Shown here one piece after another: positions 35,678 through 43,803 of a stretch of 64,000 bases of DNA. The position numbers were made by a program, and so were the translations under genes. Every line of letters starts with the position of its first letter. Positions within the stretch are counted from its first letter, which is position 1. The DNA is from JADKIH01 sp964595205 (GTDB lineage Bacteria > Bacteroidota > Bacteroidia > AKYH767-A > 2013-40CM-41-45). Location of the stretch: the NCBI GenBank assembly GCA_964595205.1, contig CAZQOQ010000018.1, forward strand, positions 62,001 through 126,000. The letters are read 5' to 3'. The notes under the pieces are model-generated. The model searched no databases. It saw only the letters and a program-made list of their open reading frames with translations, and was not told where the DNA came from.

Positions 35678-36922
35678 TTATGCGTCTGAAAGCATGCTGG
35701 CTAATTCCGTTTGTGTTTTCAAAATGTCGTCAATCGTTTCTCTTCTTCGGATCAATTTTGCTTTTCCATTGCTAATGATCACTTCCGCAGGTCGCAATCT
35801 CGAATTGTAATTATTACTCATCGTGTATCCGTAAGCGCCGGCATTTAAGATAGCAAGTACATCGCCTTCCCGAACTTCATTCATTTTTCTGTCCCAGCCA
35901 AAGGTATCCGTCTCACAGATATAACCAACAACTGTATAAATCCTTTGCTTGCCCGAAGGATTGCTGATGTTTACGATATGATGATATGCATCGTAAAACA
36001 TCGGGCGTATCAAATGATTTTGACCGGAGTCGACGCCGACAAAAACCGTGGCCATCGTTTGCTTTACCGTGTTTACTTTTACGAGTAAGGCACCCGCTTC
36101 ACTTACCAGGAATTTTCCGGGCTCGAACCATAATTCTAATTCTCTTCCGTATGATTTGCAGAATGACTTAAACAACTCCGTAAATTCTTTCGACAGTTCT
36201 TCGATGTCTGTTACATAATCGCCTTCTTTATAAGCTACTTTAAATCCACTTCCAAAGTCGATGAATTGAAGATCAGGAAAACTTTTGGCTGCGTCGAACA
36301 TCAGTTCGGCCATGCGAATAAATACAGAACTGTCCAAAATTTCCGAACCAGTATGAATATGAAGTCCGTTGATCTTCATGTTACATGTTGTGACGATCCG
36401 TTCTATATGCCTGAGCTGATGAATTGAAATTCCGAATTTAGAATCGATGTGTCCGGTCTGTATATGAAGGTTTCCACCTGCAGCGATGTGAGGATTAATA
36501 CGAATGCAACATGGGACTTTATTTCCGTATTCATGTCCGAATTGCTCCAGGATGGAAATATTATCGATGTTAATTTCGACACCCAGTCTTACGGCCTCCT
36601 TAATTTCCTCGAAGGAAACACAATTAGGGGTATACATGATATCCGAAGGTTTGTAACCCGCTTTAATGCCGACGACAGCTTCTTCAATGGAGACGACATC
36701 AAGACCTGCTCCCAGGTTCCTGAGATACTTCATGATCTCAAGATTCGTATTCGCTTTACAGGCATACTTGATCTTTAATTTTACACCGCTAAAAGCCTTG
36801 CTTAATCGCTCATATTGTCTTCTGATCGTATTTGCATCATAAACGTACAAAGGAGTGCCGAACTCTTCAGCTATAGCTGCCAGATCGGCCTTTAAGATGG
36901 GGTAGTTTTCTTCGAATGACAT
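35678..36922 (-). CDS. lysA: Diaminopimelate decarboxylase
   Basis: PLP-dependent decarboxylase converting meso-diaminopimelate to L-lysine, the last step of the DAP route, and of fold type III. The PLP-lysine motif is KYACKANTNLEI (about 48-59); the HIHTGSEI motif (about 190-197) and the GSGFKVAY loop follow; the substrate-binding Cys motif is CETDTFGWD (about 333-341), and the second-subunit tyrosine block is GAYGYTMSNNYNSRLRP (about 358-374). These variants match the form usual in Bacteroidota. At 414 residues the length is normal. A related carboxynorspermidine decarboxylase is possible but less likely. Confidence 0.85.
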   Translation of the reverse strand: MSFEENYPILKADLAAIAEEFGTPLYVYDANTIRRQYERLSKAFSGVKLKIKYACKANTNLEIMKYLRNLGAGLDVVSIEEAVVGIKAGYKPSDIMYTPNCVSFEEIKEAVRLGVEINIDNISILEQFGHEYGNKVPCCIRINPHIAAGGNLHIQTGHIDSKFGISIHQLRHIERIVTTCNMKINGLHIHTGSEILDSSVFIRMAELMFDAAKSFPDLQFIDFGSGFKVAYKEGDYVTDIEELSKEFTELFKSFCKSYGRELELWFEPGKFLVSEAGALLVKVNTVKQTMATVFVGVDSGQNHLIRPMFYDAYHHIVNISNPSGKQRIYTVVGYICETDTFGWDRKMNEVREGDVLAILNAGAYGYTMSNNYNSRLRPAEVIISNGKAKLIRRRETIDDILKTQTELASMLSDA

Positions 36923-36971
36923 GGGTTAAAAGTAAGAAACTTCTTATTAAAACAGGATAGGAAAGCATAAT

Positions 36972-37055
36972 TTATTTTTTCGCGCAGAGACGCAGAGACG
37001 CAGAGTACTTATATCAAAAACTCTGCGGCCTCTGCGTCTCTGCGCGAAAAAATAA
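36972..37055. repeat. GCAGAG-type long palindrome, copy 2
   Basis: Perfect 26-base inverted arms (TTATTTTTTCGCGCAGAGAC then GCAGAG) at 36972-36997 and 37030-37055, with an extra GCAGAG/CTCTGCG half-copy inside each arm's inner side. Same family as the element at 33.1 kb, differing by an A for G in the core. It lies between divergent lysA and a T9SS gene. Confidence 0.9.
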
Positions 37056-37146
37056 TCCGTAAAAATATAACTTCACCTGCTAAAGATAAATTGGTTTTTC
37101 AAATTTTAATTTTTACTATATTTGAATATCGCTTAAACTGTTTATC

Positions 37147-37983
37147 ATGAAAACATTTTTAACATTATTAACATTATTTTTTTCAATATCATTCTCCTCA
37201 ATATCACAGATTTTAATAGATACAAATAAAATCTGGACAGAGTCCGATAATTTTTCCGGTCCGAGAATTTATTTTTTTGAAGGCGATAAGGCTATAAATA
37301 GTTTAAATTATAAAAAATTATATGTGACCTATGATTCGACATTAGTTATACGAAATTATAATTGTGCTCTGCGAGAAGATACAAACAGTCATATCTATGT
37401 TAATGAAAACAGTGTTGAAAGGTTACTATATGATTTTAGTTTAAATTTAGGCGACACCTTTTATCAGGGATGGATGAATATCCCAATGATCGTTGATTCC
37501 GTTGATACAGTTACCTTATTAAATGGAGAATCTCGCCGAAGAATGTTTTTCAGTTATTATCATGAGTACTGGATTGATGGAATAGGGAGCACTTTTGGTT
37601 TATTGAATGTTGATTTTTATGATTTGCATTTTGATATAGATGTAGCATTAAATTGCTTTATCGAAAATGATACCATTAAATATCATGGACTTTCGAACAT
37701 TTCATGCTATCAAACCACAACCAACATTAAAAATATAGCAACTGATAATTCTTTTAACCTGTTACCAAATCCATTCGAAAATTGTTCTTTTCTTGAAATT
37801 AAACGTTCATTAACTAAAGGACATTTGCAAATCTATAATTGCAATGGCACTTTAGTGAGATCAGATGGTAATCTGTATGGAAATAAAATAAAAATCGAAC
37901 GCGGTAAACTGAACGAAGGATTATACTTCTTTTCCTTGACTGATAAAAACAATATTATTCATGGAAAATTTATTGTTCAATGA
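37147..37983 (+). CDS. T9SS type A sorting domain protein, paralog 1
   Basis: Exported protein with a signal peptide (about residues 1-20, ending SISQ), a central domain of about 170 residues and a C-terminal Por-type sorting domain (LLPNPFENCSFLEIK...GLYFFSLTDKNNIIHGKFIVQ). The central domain has the pattern IWTESDNFSG...EDTNSHIYVNENSVERLLYDFSLNLGDTF...WIDGIGSTFGLLNVD...CFIENDTIKYHGLS. It shares this with the next gene, so the pair arose by duplication. Base composition is clearly more AT-rich than the neighbours. No enzyme motif is seen, so a surface-binding role is possible. Confidence 0.78.
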   Translation: MKTFLTLLTLFFSISFSSISQILIDTNKIWTESDNFSGPRIYFFEGDKAINSLNYKKLYVTYDSTLVIRNYNCALREDTNSHIYVNENSVERLLYDFSLNLGDTFYQGWMNIPMIVDSVDTVTLLNGESRRRMFFSYYHEYWIDGIGSTFGLLNVDFYDLHFDIDVALNCFIENDTIKYHGLSNISCYQTTTNIKNIATDNSFNLLPNPFENCSFLEIKRSLTKGHLQIYNCNGTLVRSDGNLYGNKIKIERGKLNEGLYFFSLTDKNNIIHGKFIVQ

Positions 37984-38001
37984 AATATATTCAAATTTAA
38001 C

Positions 38002-38823
38002 ATGAAAATAATATTTCTGCTGTTCTTTGTATTTGCTTTTAATTTCCAGAATTTATTTTCTCAATCATTTCTAACGGAAAATAAAATATGGACAGTGCCA
38101 GATGGCTGGGGACAAATTGAATACTTTTTTTTAAACGGAGATACTACGATTGGGGGAATAAATTATAAGTACTTGTTTTCATCGACAGATTCAGCATTAA
38201 GCGTTTCTCAACCACGAGGAACAATGAATGAAGACTCCTCAGGAAAAGTATTTCATAACGGAAATCTACTTTACGATTTTAATCTGAATATTGGGGATAC
38301 CTTTTATGCGCCATGGGGTTTTTGTCCGGCAATGGTAGTGTTAAACATTGACACAATTTTATTACTCAATGGAGAAAGCCGAAGGAGAATGGATATGGGT
38401 GCAGAATTTTGGATCGAAGGGATAGGAAGCACGAACGGTTTGCTAAACGTCGACTACCAGTGTCAATTTCTTGATTATTGGGTTACATTGAATTGCTTTA
38501 TCGAAAATGATACAGTAAAATATCAGGGGCTAACAAACCTGCCATGCTATGACAGACTTCTTGGCATAGAAAAATTAAAAAACAATAAAAGATTTTCTGT
38601 TTTTCCGAATCCTCTTTCCGGAAATGCTGTGATTGAATTTTACAGTCCTGTTAATGATGGATTATTAATTTTCTATGATTCTGTTGGCCGAGAAATTAGA
38701 AAAATGGAAAACATTTCCGGATTTAAAATTTTCATTAACCGAGATGGGCTTCCCGCTGGAATATACTATTTCGTATTATATGAAAATGAGTATAATACCC
38801 GAGGGAAGATTATCGTTCAGTAA
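38002..38823 (+). CDS. T9SS type A sorting domain protein, paralog 2
   Basis: Tandem paralog of the preceding gene, 18 bases downstream on the same strand. It has a signal peptide (residues 1-20), the same central domain with the shared words LLNGESRRRM, WIEGIGSTNGLLNVD and CFIENDTVKYQGLTNLPCY, and a Por C-terminal domain (VFPNPLSGNAVIEF...GLPAGIYYFVLYENEYNTRGKIIVQ). The two copies are well diverged outside these blocks. Like its partner it is AT-rich. Function unknown; the conserved cysteines in CFIEND and NLPCY may form a disulfide. Confidence 0.78.
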   Translation: MKIIFLLFFVFAFNFQNLFSQSFLTENKIWTVPDGWGQIEYFFLNGDTTIGGINYKYLFSSTDSALSVSQPRGTMNEDSSGKVFHNGNLLYDFNLNIGDTFYAPWGFCPAMVVLNIDTILLLNGESRRRMDMGAEFWIEGIGSTNGLLNVDYQCQFLDYWVTLNCFIENDTVKYQGLTNLPCYDRLLGIEKLKNNKRFSVFPNPLSGNAVIEFYSPVNDGLLIFYDSVGREIRKMENISGFKIFINRDGLPAGIYYFVLYENEYNTRGKIIVQ

Positions 38824-38992
38824 GCAGATCTGTTTTTTAACTTAAATGTTGAAGCATTGATTTCCAATTTGAAATAATTCGATATTTAAATTTTTGTTTC
38901 AATAACACACAGGTTTCCTACTATAATTTTGATTAATAAAAATGTTGCGATCAACGAAAAATAAATTGAGATCAAAAAATACTTTGAAAAAA

Positions 38993-39496
38993 TTATTCCT
39001 TCCTCTTAAAAACCGGAACCGTACTACAAGGCTCACCATACATTATACTCTTTACAACCGGCCGAAGCATAGCCGTTATATTCACATATGCCGAAACAGG
39101 AACTTCAATCTTGGAGCATCCCTTTATTACAACCTTCTGATCCTTGTAGTCATCCGGATTAATTTTTGAAATTGCTTCATCAAATAATTCTTCTTCGAGC
39201 TTCTGCAGATTTCCGAAGATAATTTTCTTCGCAAATGGTTTTATCTGGGCCGCTACTAACATAAATGCCCACGTCGGAACAATAGCATCAGCCGTGCATG
39301 TTATCGCTACGAATTTGTCTTTATAATCTTTCCAGGGATGGGTCTTAAGCTTTTCCCGAAAATCTTTTTCTTTTAAGATCAACTCCTCATAAAGCCAGTC
39401 TTTCAAATCAAACAATACACGCTCACCCGGAACATTAAGATCCTCCAGGTCGATGGTAACCAATCCGCTTTGAGCAACTTTATTTATTATTTCCAT
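38993..39496 (-). CDS. DUF2480 family protein
   Basis: Cytoplasmic protein of unknown function whose gene commonly follows the suf genes in Bacteroidota. The 167-residue chain shows the family words SGLVTIDLEDLNVPGERVLFDLKDWL (about 10-35), KTHPWKDYKDKFVAITCTADAIVPTWAFMLVAAQI (about 50-86) and KGCSKIEVPVSAYVNIT (about 125-141). No cofactor motif is certain, though conserved Cys residues are present in TCTAD and KGCSK. It lies downstream of the DUF59 gene beyond a repeat array, on the same strand. Confidence 0.85.
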   Translation of the reverse strand: MEIINKVAQSGLVTIDLEDLNVPGERVLFDLKDWLYEELILKEKDFREKLKTHPWKDYKDKFVAITCTADAIVPTWAFMLVAAQIKPFAKKIIFGNLQKLEEELFDEAISKINPDDYKDQKVVIKGCSKIEVPVSAYVNITAMLRPVVKSIMYGEPCSTVPVFKRKE

Positions 39497-39527
39497 TGAT
39501 CTTTTTTTACATTCTTATCCCAAAACT

Positions 39528-39583
39528 GCTAATCGGCTAATCAGCTAATCAGCTAATTGGCTAATCGGCTAATCGGCTAATTA
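39528..39583. repeat. TTAGCCRA word array 3' of the suf-operon DUF59 gene
   Basis: About six copies of the word, read on the DUF59 coding strand as TTAGCCGATTAGCCGATTAG and onward, start two bases after its stop codon and end just before the DUF2480 gene. It has the same word and orientation as the arrays after the EnvC-like gene, dut and flippase, more than 25 kb away. Confidence 0.9.
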
Positions 39584-39585
39584 AA

Positions 39586-39930
39586 TCACCACATCCCAAG
39601 TTCCAGCTTCGCTTCCTCACTCATCATTTCCTTCTCCCACGGCGGATCGAAAGAAATTTCCACTTTCGCATTATTAACATCGGGAATGCTTTTTATTTTT
39701 TGCTCCACATCCACAGGAAGTGTTTCAGCAACCGGGCATGCAGGCGATGTAAGCGTCATCTTTATATATACATCGTTACCCTCGTCGATCCTAATTTCGT
39801 AGATCAATCCTAATTCATAAATATCGACAGGAATCTCCGGATCGTAGCATGTCTTCAACATGTCGATGATCCGGTCACGCAAAGGCTTTATATAATTTGG
39901 ATCGACTGTAATATGTTTTTCTTCTGTCAT
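39586..39930 (-). CDS. sufT: SUF-associated DUF59 (SufT/MIP18-like) protein
   Basis: Small protein of the DUF59 family that helps Fe-S cluster maturation and transfer. The 114-residue sequence has the conserved core DPEIPVDIYELGLIYEIRID (about 31-50), then TLTSPACPVAETLPVDVE with the conserved Cys of the SPACP motif (about 68), and FDPPWEKEMMSEEAKLELG at the C-terminus. Its ATG overlaps the sufE stop by four bases (ATGA), giving translational coupling. It is the seventh member of the suf operon. Confidence 0.9.
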   Translation of the reverse strand: MTEEKHITVDPNYIKPLRDRIIDMLKTCYDPEIPVDIYELGLIYEIRIDEGNDVYIKMTLTSPACPVAETLPVDVEQKIKSIPDVNNAKVEISFDPPWEKEMMSEEAKLELGMW

Positions 39931-40358
39931 GCCGAATACTGAGATTGAACACCGACTGCAAATAATTTCATTTGTTTGATCATTGAAGCCAGCCCGTTTG
40001 CTCTTGTCACCGCAATGTGCTGTCTTAACCCAATGTTGTCAATAAATTTTAATTCCGCCTTCACCACATCTTCTGCCATTTGTCCTGATAAAACCCGGAT
40101 CAATAAGGCAATTTCGCCTTTTACAAAAACCGAATCGCTGTCGGCTTCAAAAAAAACTCTTCCGTCCTTCCCATAAGCATGGAGCCATACGCTGCTCTGG
40201 CATCCTTTAATTTTATTTTCGTCCTTTTTGTATTTCTCATCCAGTGGTTTCAGCTTCTGCCCGATTTCAATGATGTAATGATATTTTTCTGTCCACTCAT
40301 CGAACAACTCAAACTCTTCGGTAATCTCCTTTTCAATTTCTTCGATGTTCATATTCAT
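39927..40358 (-). CDS. sufE: Cysteine desulfuration protein SufE
   Basis: Sulfur acceptor that takes persulfide from SufS and passes it to SufB. The 143-residue protein has the acceptor-cysteine motif IKGCQSSVWLHA with Cys53, followed by FEADSDSVFVKGEIALLIRVLSGQ, as in SufE/CsdE. The start codon overlaps the sufS stop by four bases (ATGA), and its own stop overlaps the DUF59 start in the same way, so sufS, sufE and the DUF59 gene are tightly coupled. Confidence 0.95.
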   Translation of the reverse strand: MNMNIEEIEKEITEEFELFDEWTEKYHYIIEIGQKLKPLDEKYKKDENKIKGCQSSVWLHAYGKDGRVFFEADSDSVFVKGEIALLIRVLSGQMAEDVVKAELKFIDNIGLRQHIAVTRANGLASMIKQMKLFAVGVQSQYSA

Positions 40359-41611
40359 TTTCTTAAAAGGCCGATTGCCTTCCTGACGCCACTAATTAGC
40401 CGATCGACTTCCTCAATCGTATTGTAAAAAAGAAAAGACGCGCGAATCGTTCCGGGAACACCCATTCTTTTCATTACCGGTTCTGTACAATGATGACCGG
40501 TACGCACGGCAATTCCAAGCGTATCGAGATACATTCCTGCGTCGAGTGCATTGGCACCTTCGATTATGAATGAGACTATTGCAGATTTGTTTTTTGCTTT
40601 TCCCACAATCTTAACGCCATCAATTTTCCCGAGCTCTCGTGTTGCATGTTCAAGCAAATCATTCTCATGCTGAAATGTTTTTTTTCTGTCGAGCGTATTC
40701 AAATAATCAATAGCTGCGCCTAAACCAATTACTCCGGCAATGTCCGGCGTTCCGGCTTCGAACTTAAACGGAACATCGTTCCAGGTACTTTTATCGAATG
40801 AAACAGAACTTATCATCTCTCCTCCGCCCTGGTATGGAGGCATATCGTTAAGAAGCTTTTCTTTTCCATATAATACTCCCGTTCCTGTCGGGCCAAACAT
40901 TTTATGAGAAGAAAAAGCAAGGAAATCACAATCAAGATCCTGAACGTCAATCGGTGTGTGAACGACAGATTGAGCAGCATCAACCAATACGGGAATTCCA
41001 AACTTGTGCGCCCGGGAAATAATTTCCTTTACCGGATTAATCGTACCAAGCGAATTCGAAATATGAGAGACGCTGACAAACCTAACCTTTGAAGTAAGCA
41101 GATTTTCAAACTCATCCATCAGCAATTCACCATCGTCATTCATTGGAATGACTTTTAAAACCGCTCCTTTCTCTTCACACAATAACTGCCATGGAACAAT
41201 GTTGCTGTGGTGCTCCAATGCAGATATTAAAATCTCATCTCCCTGTTTAATATTTTTTCTTCCATAGCTGGATGCAACAAGATTAATTGCCTCCGTTGTT
41301 CCCCTTACAAAGACAATCTCATTTGAAGATGCTGCATTAATGAAGTTCTTTACCTTAATGCGGGATTCATCGAATTTTATCGAGGCCTTCTCGCTGAGAT
41401 AATGAACGCCGCGATGAATGTTGGCATTCAGAGTGGTATAATAAGATACCAAAGAATCAATTACCATCTTTGGCTTTTGAGACGTTGCTGCATTATCCAG
41501 ATAAACCAATGGTTTACCGTGCGCGTTTACCGATAATATTGGAAAATCATTCCTGATCTCAATAATTTCAGATGCGCTTAATGACACGGGCATTTGAAGA
41601 ATCCTTTCCAT
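40355..41611 (-). CDS. sufS: Cysteine desulfurase SufS
   Basis: PLP enzyme releasing sulfur from cysteine as an enzyme-bound persulfide for cluster assembly. The 418-residue group II desulfurase has the PLP lysine K237 in FSSHKMFGPTGTGVLYG, the ALEHHSNIVPW motif (131-141), and the catalytic C375 in VRTGHHCTEPVM. The start ATG lies two bases after the sufD stop. Its stop overlaps sufE. Length and motif spacing are typical of SufS rather than IscS. Confidence 0.95.
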   Translation of the reverse strand: MERILQMPVSLSASEIIEIRNDFPILSVNAHGKPLVYLDNAATSQKPKMVIDSLVSYYTTLNANIHRGVHYLSEKASIKFDESRIKVKNFINAASSNEIVFVRGTTEAINLVASSYGRKNIKQGDEILISALEHHSNIVPWQLLCEEKGAVLKVIPMNDDGELLMDEFENLLTSKVRFVSVSHISNSLGTINPVKEIISRAHKFGIPVLVDAAQSVVHTPIDVQDLDCDFLAFSSHKMFGPTGTGVLYGKEKLLNDMPPYQGGGEMISSVSFDKSTWNDVPFKFEAGTPDIAGVIGLGAAIDYLNTLDRKKTFQHENDLLEHATRELGKIDGVKIVGKAKNKSAIVSFIIEGANALDAGMYLDTLGIAVRTGHHCTEPVMKRMGVPGTIRASFLFYNTIEEVDRLISGVRKAIGLLRK

Positions 41612-41613
41612 GG

Positions 41614-42933
41614 TTAAAGGGAATTCCCTCTTTTCAATTTTATCCGTACCTGATCTTTCAACATCTCTTTGAAAGATGCAATAGAAATTTTTTCCAGAAT
41701 TTCTTCTGCAAAAGCATTCGTGAGAAGAACTCTGGCTTCATCGATGCCAATTCCTCTTGAACGCAGATAAAACATTGCTTCCTCATCAATCTGACCGGTG
41801 GTGGCACCGTGACTGCATTTCACATCGTCAGCATAAATCTCCAGCTGTGGCTTTGCATTCATGGATGCATCATCCGAAAGAATGACTGTTTTATTCGACT
41901 GGTAAGCATTTGTCTTTTGTGCATCCTTCCTGACAAAAATTTTCCCATTAAAGACACCATGCGATTTTCCGTTTAACAATCCCTTGTAAAGTTCATTACT
42001 ATAACAATTCGGACTCGCATGATCGACGAAAGAATGATTATCGATATGAGATCCATCTCCTGTTATGTAAAGTCCATTTAGAAAAGCGGAACCATTTGGC
42101 TGTTGTAACTCAATGCGCAGGTTATTCCTTACCAGATTTCCGCCAGTCGTGATTGTATGGATATTAAACACAGAATCTTTTTGAAGGAATGCACTCGTAT
42201 AATCTACATGGAAGTCGTTCGGATTTTCTGATTCATTCTTAGAGAATTCAACATTTGCATTGTCGTCAATATATAATTCAGTAACAGGATTACAAAAGGA
42301 AGGATTTGTTGATTCAATTGAATAATAACTTTCTGTAATTTTAACAGCACTACCTTTAGATGCTACAATCAGATTTCGCGGATAACTTACTGTTGGATTA
42401 GTACGCGAATCATTTATAAAAAGTAAATGGATTGGTTTTTCGCAGATCACATCTCTATCAACAAAAACAAATGCACCATCATTGAAAAGAGCAGTATTTA
42501 ACGCAACAAAACTTTCGTTTTTATGTCTTGCGATTTTTCCGAGATGCTTCTTTACTTCATTATGATCTGAAAATTTTCCAAGGCTGCCCACGGTAACACC
42601 TTCCAGAAGCGATTCCGTTCTTGAAAGTATATTATTAATTCTGCCATTTTCAAATACAAGTACCACTGCATTCTCTTCTTCCGGCAAATATTTTTCTATG
42701 TCTTTTATTGTAATTAAAGAATCTACTTGAGTGGTATTAAAATCAAATTTTAATAGTCCGGCAACACTGGTATATTTCCACTCTTCAAATTTTGTTGTAG
42801 GAAAACCGAGCTGTTTAAATATTCCAATGGCATCCTTTTTCAATTCCGAATACTGGGGCGCAAATGTTTTTTCAGACTTTTGGAATTGACCGAGGTAATT
42901 ATCGATGGGAATATTTTGAGTGGAAGTATCCAT
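41614..42933 (-). CDS. sufD: Fe-S cluster assembly protein SufD
   Basis: Scaffold component of the SufBC2D complex. The 439-residue protein has a divergent N-terminal half and the conserved SufBD core in the C-terminal half, with HGATTGQIDEEAMFYLRSRGI (start about 374) and YKGLLNGKSHGVFNGKIFVRKDAQKTNAYQ-like words (about 311-340). It lies 10 bases downstream of sufC and 2 bases upstream of sufS. No cofactor is bound directly, apart from a conserved His at the SufB interface in related proteins. Confidence 0.93.
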   Translation of the reverse strand: MDTSTQNIPIDNYLGQFQKSEKTFAPQYSELKKDAIGIFKQLGFPTTKFEEWKYTSVAGLLKFDFNTTQVDSLITIKDIEKYLPEEENAVVLVFENGRINNILSRTESLLEGVTVGSLGKFSDHNEVKKHLGKIARHKNESFVALNTALFNDGAFVFVDRDVICEKPIHLLFINDSRTNPTVSYPRNLIVASKGSAVKITESYYSIESTNPSFCNPVTELYIDDNANVEFSKNESENPNDFHVDYTSAFLQKDSVFNIHTITTGGNLVRNNLRIELQQPNGSAFLNGLYITGDGSHIDNHSFVDHASPNCYSNELYKGLLNGKSHGVFNGKIFVRKDAQKTNAYQSNKTVILSDDASMNAKPQLEIYADDVKCSHGATTGQIDEEAMFYLRSRGIGIDEARVLLTNAFAEEILEKISIASFKEMLKDQVRIKLKRGNSL

Positions 42934-42942
42934 TTAAGAAAA

Positions 42943-43713
42943 TCAGATTTTAGTTGTTACTGCATTCTCGTCCCTGATCCAGTCATATCCCTTTTCTTCG
43001 AGTTCAAGAGCAAGTTCCTTTGTTCCTGATTTTACAATCCGTCCTTTATATAACACATGAACATAATCAGGAATGATATAATCAAGCAATCGCTGGTAAT
43101 GTGTGATCACAATAAATGAACGGTTATTATCGCGCAATGCGTTTACTCCGTTTGCAACAATCCGCAATGCATCGATGTCGAGACCTGAATCGGTTTCATC
43201 TAAAACTGAAAGTTCAGGTTCAAGCATTGCCATCTGGAAGATTTCATTTCTCTTTTTCTCGCCACCGCTGAATCCTTCATTGACTGACCGCTGAGTCATC
43301 GTTTTATCAATTTCGACGAGTTTCATTTTCTCTTTCATCAGGATCAGAAAATCTTTTGAATCGAGCGGCTCCAGGTTTTTAGATTTCCTGATTTCGTTGA
43401 GAGCCGTCTTCAGAAAGTTTGCATTCGTCACTCCGGGAATTTCCACGGGATACTGAAATGCGAGAAATAATCCAAGTCGTGCTCTCTCTTCAGGTGAAAA
43501 ACTAAGAAGATCTTTTCCTTTATATAAAACTTCACCGCCTGTTACTTCATATTCTTCACGACCAGCCAGAACAGAAGCAAGCGTACTTTTGCCGGATCCA
43601 TTTGGCCCCATGATGGCATGAACTTCCCCGGGTTTAACTGATAAGTTCAAACCGTTCAGAATATCCTTTCCTTCTACTCTTGCTTTAAGGTCTTTTATTT
43701 TTAGTAATTGCAT
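42943..43713 (-). CDS. sufC: Fe-S assembly ATPase SufC
   Basis: ABC-type ATPase of the SufBC2D scaffold, driving conformational change for cluster building. The 256-residue protein has Walker A GPNGSGKST (36-44), a Q-loop LFLAFQYPVEIPGV (about 87-100), the ABC signature FSGGEKKRNE (about 149-158), and Walker B LSVLDETDSGLD, where SufC proteins have a DExDSGLD ending. It is separated from sufB by a low-complexity word array and from sufD by 10 bases. Confidence 0.96.
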   Translation of the reverse strand: MQLLKIKDLKARVEGKDILNGLNLSVKPGEVHAIMGPNGSGKSTLASVLAGREEYEVTGGEVLYKGKDLLSFSPEERARLGLFLAFQYPVEIPGVTNANFLKTALNEIRKSKNLEPLDSKDFLILMKEKMKLVEIDKTMTQRSVNEGFSGGEKKRNEIFQMAMLEPELSVLDETDSGLDIDALRIVANGVNALRDNNRSFIVITHYQRLLDYIIPDYVHVLYKGRIVKSGTKELALELEEKGYDWIRDENAVTTKI

Positions 43714-43734
43714 AATGCTTTGGGGTTGGGTTTG

Positions 43735-43803
43735 GGGAGGTTGGGAGGTTGGGAGGTTGATTTTTTGATTTTTGATTTTTGATTTTTGATTTTTGATTTT
43801 GAC
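43735..43803. repeat. Two word arrays between sufB and sufC
   Basis: On the suf coding strand, five copies of AAAATCA-type heptamers start right after the sufB stop, followed by about three copies of ACCTCCCA and an ACCC-rich stretch before the sufC start. The array lies within the operon transcript and contains no hairpin with clear GC arms. Confidence 0.85.
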
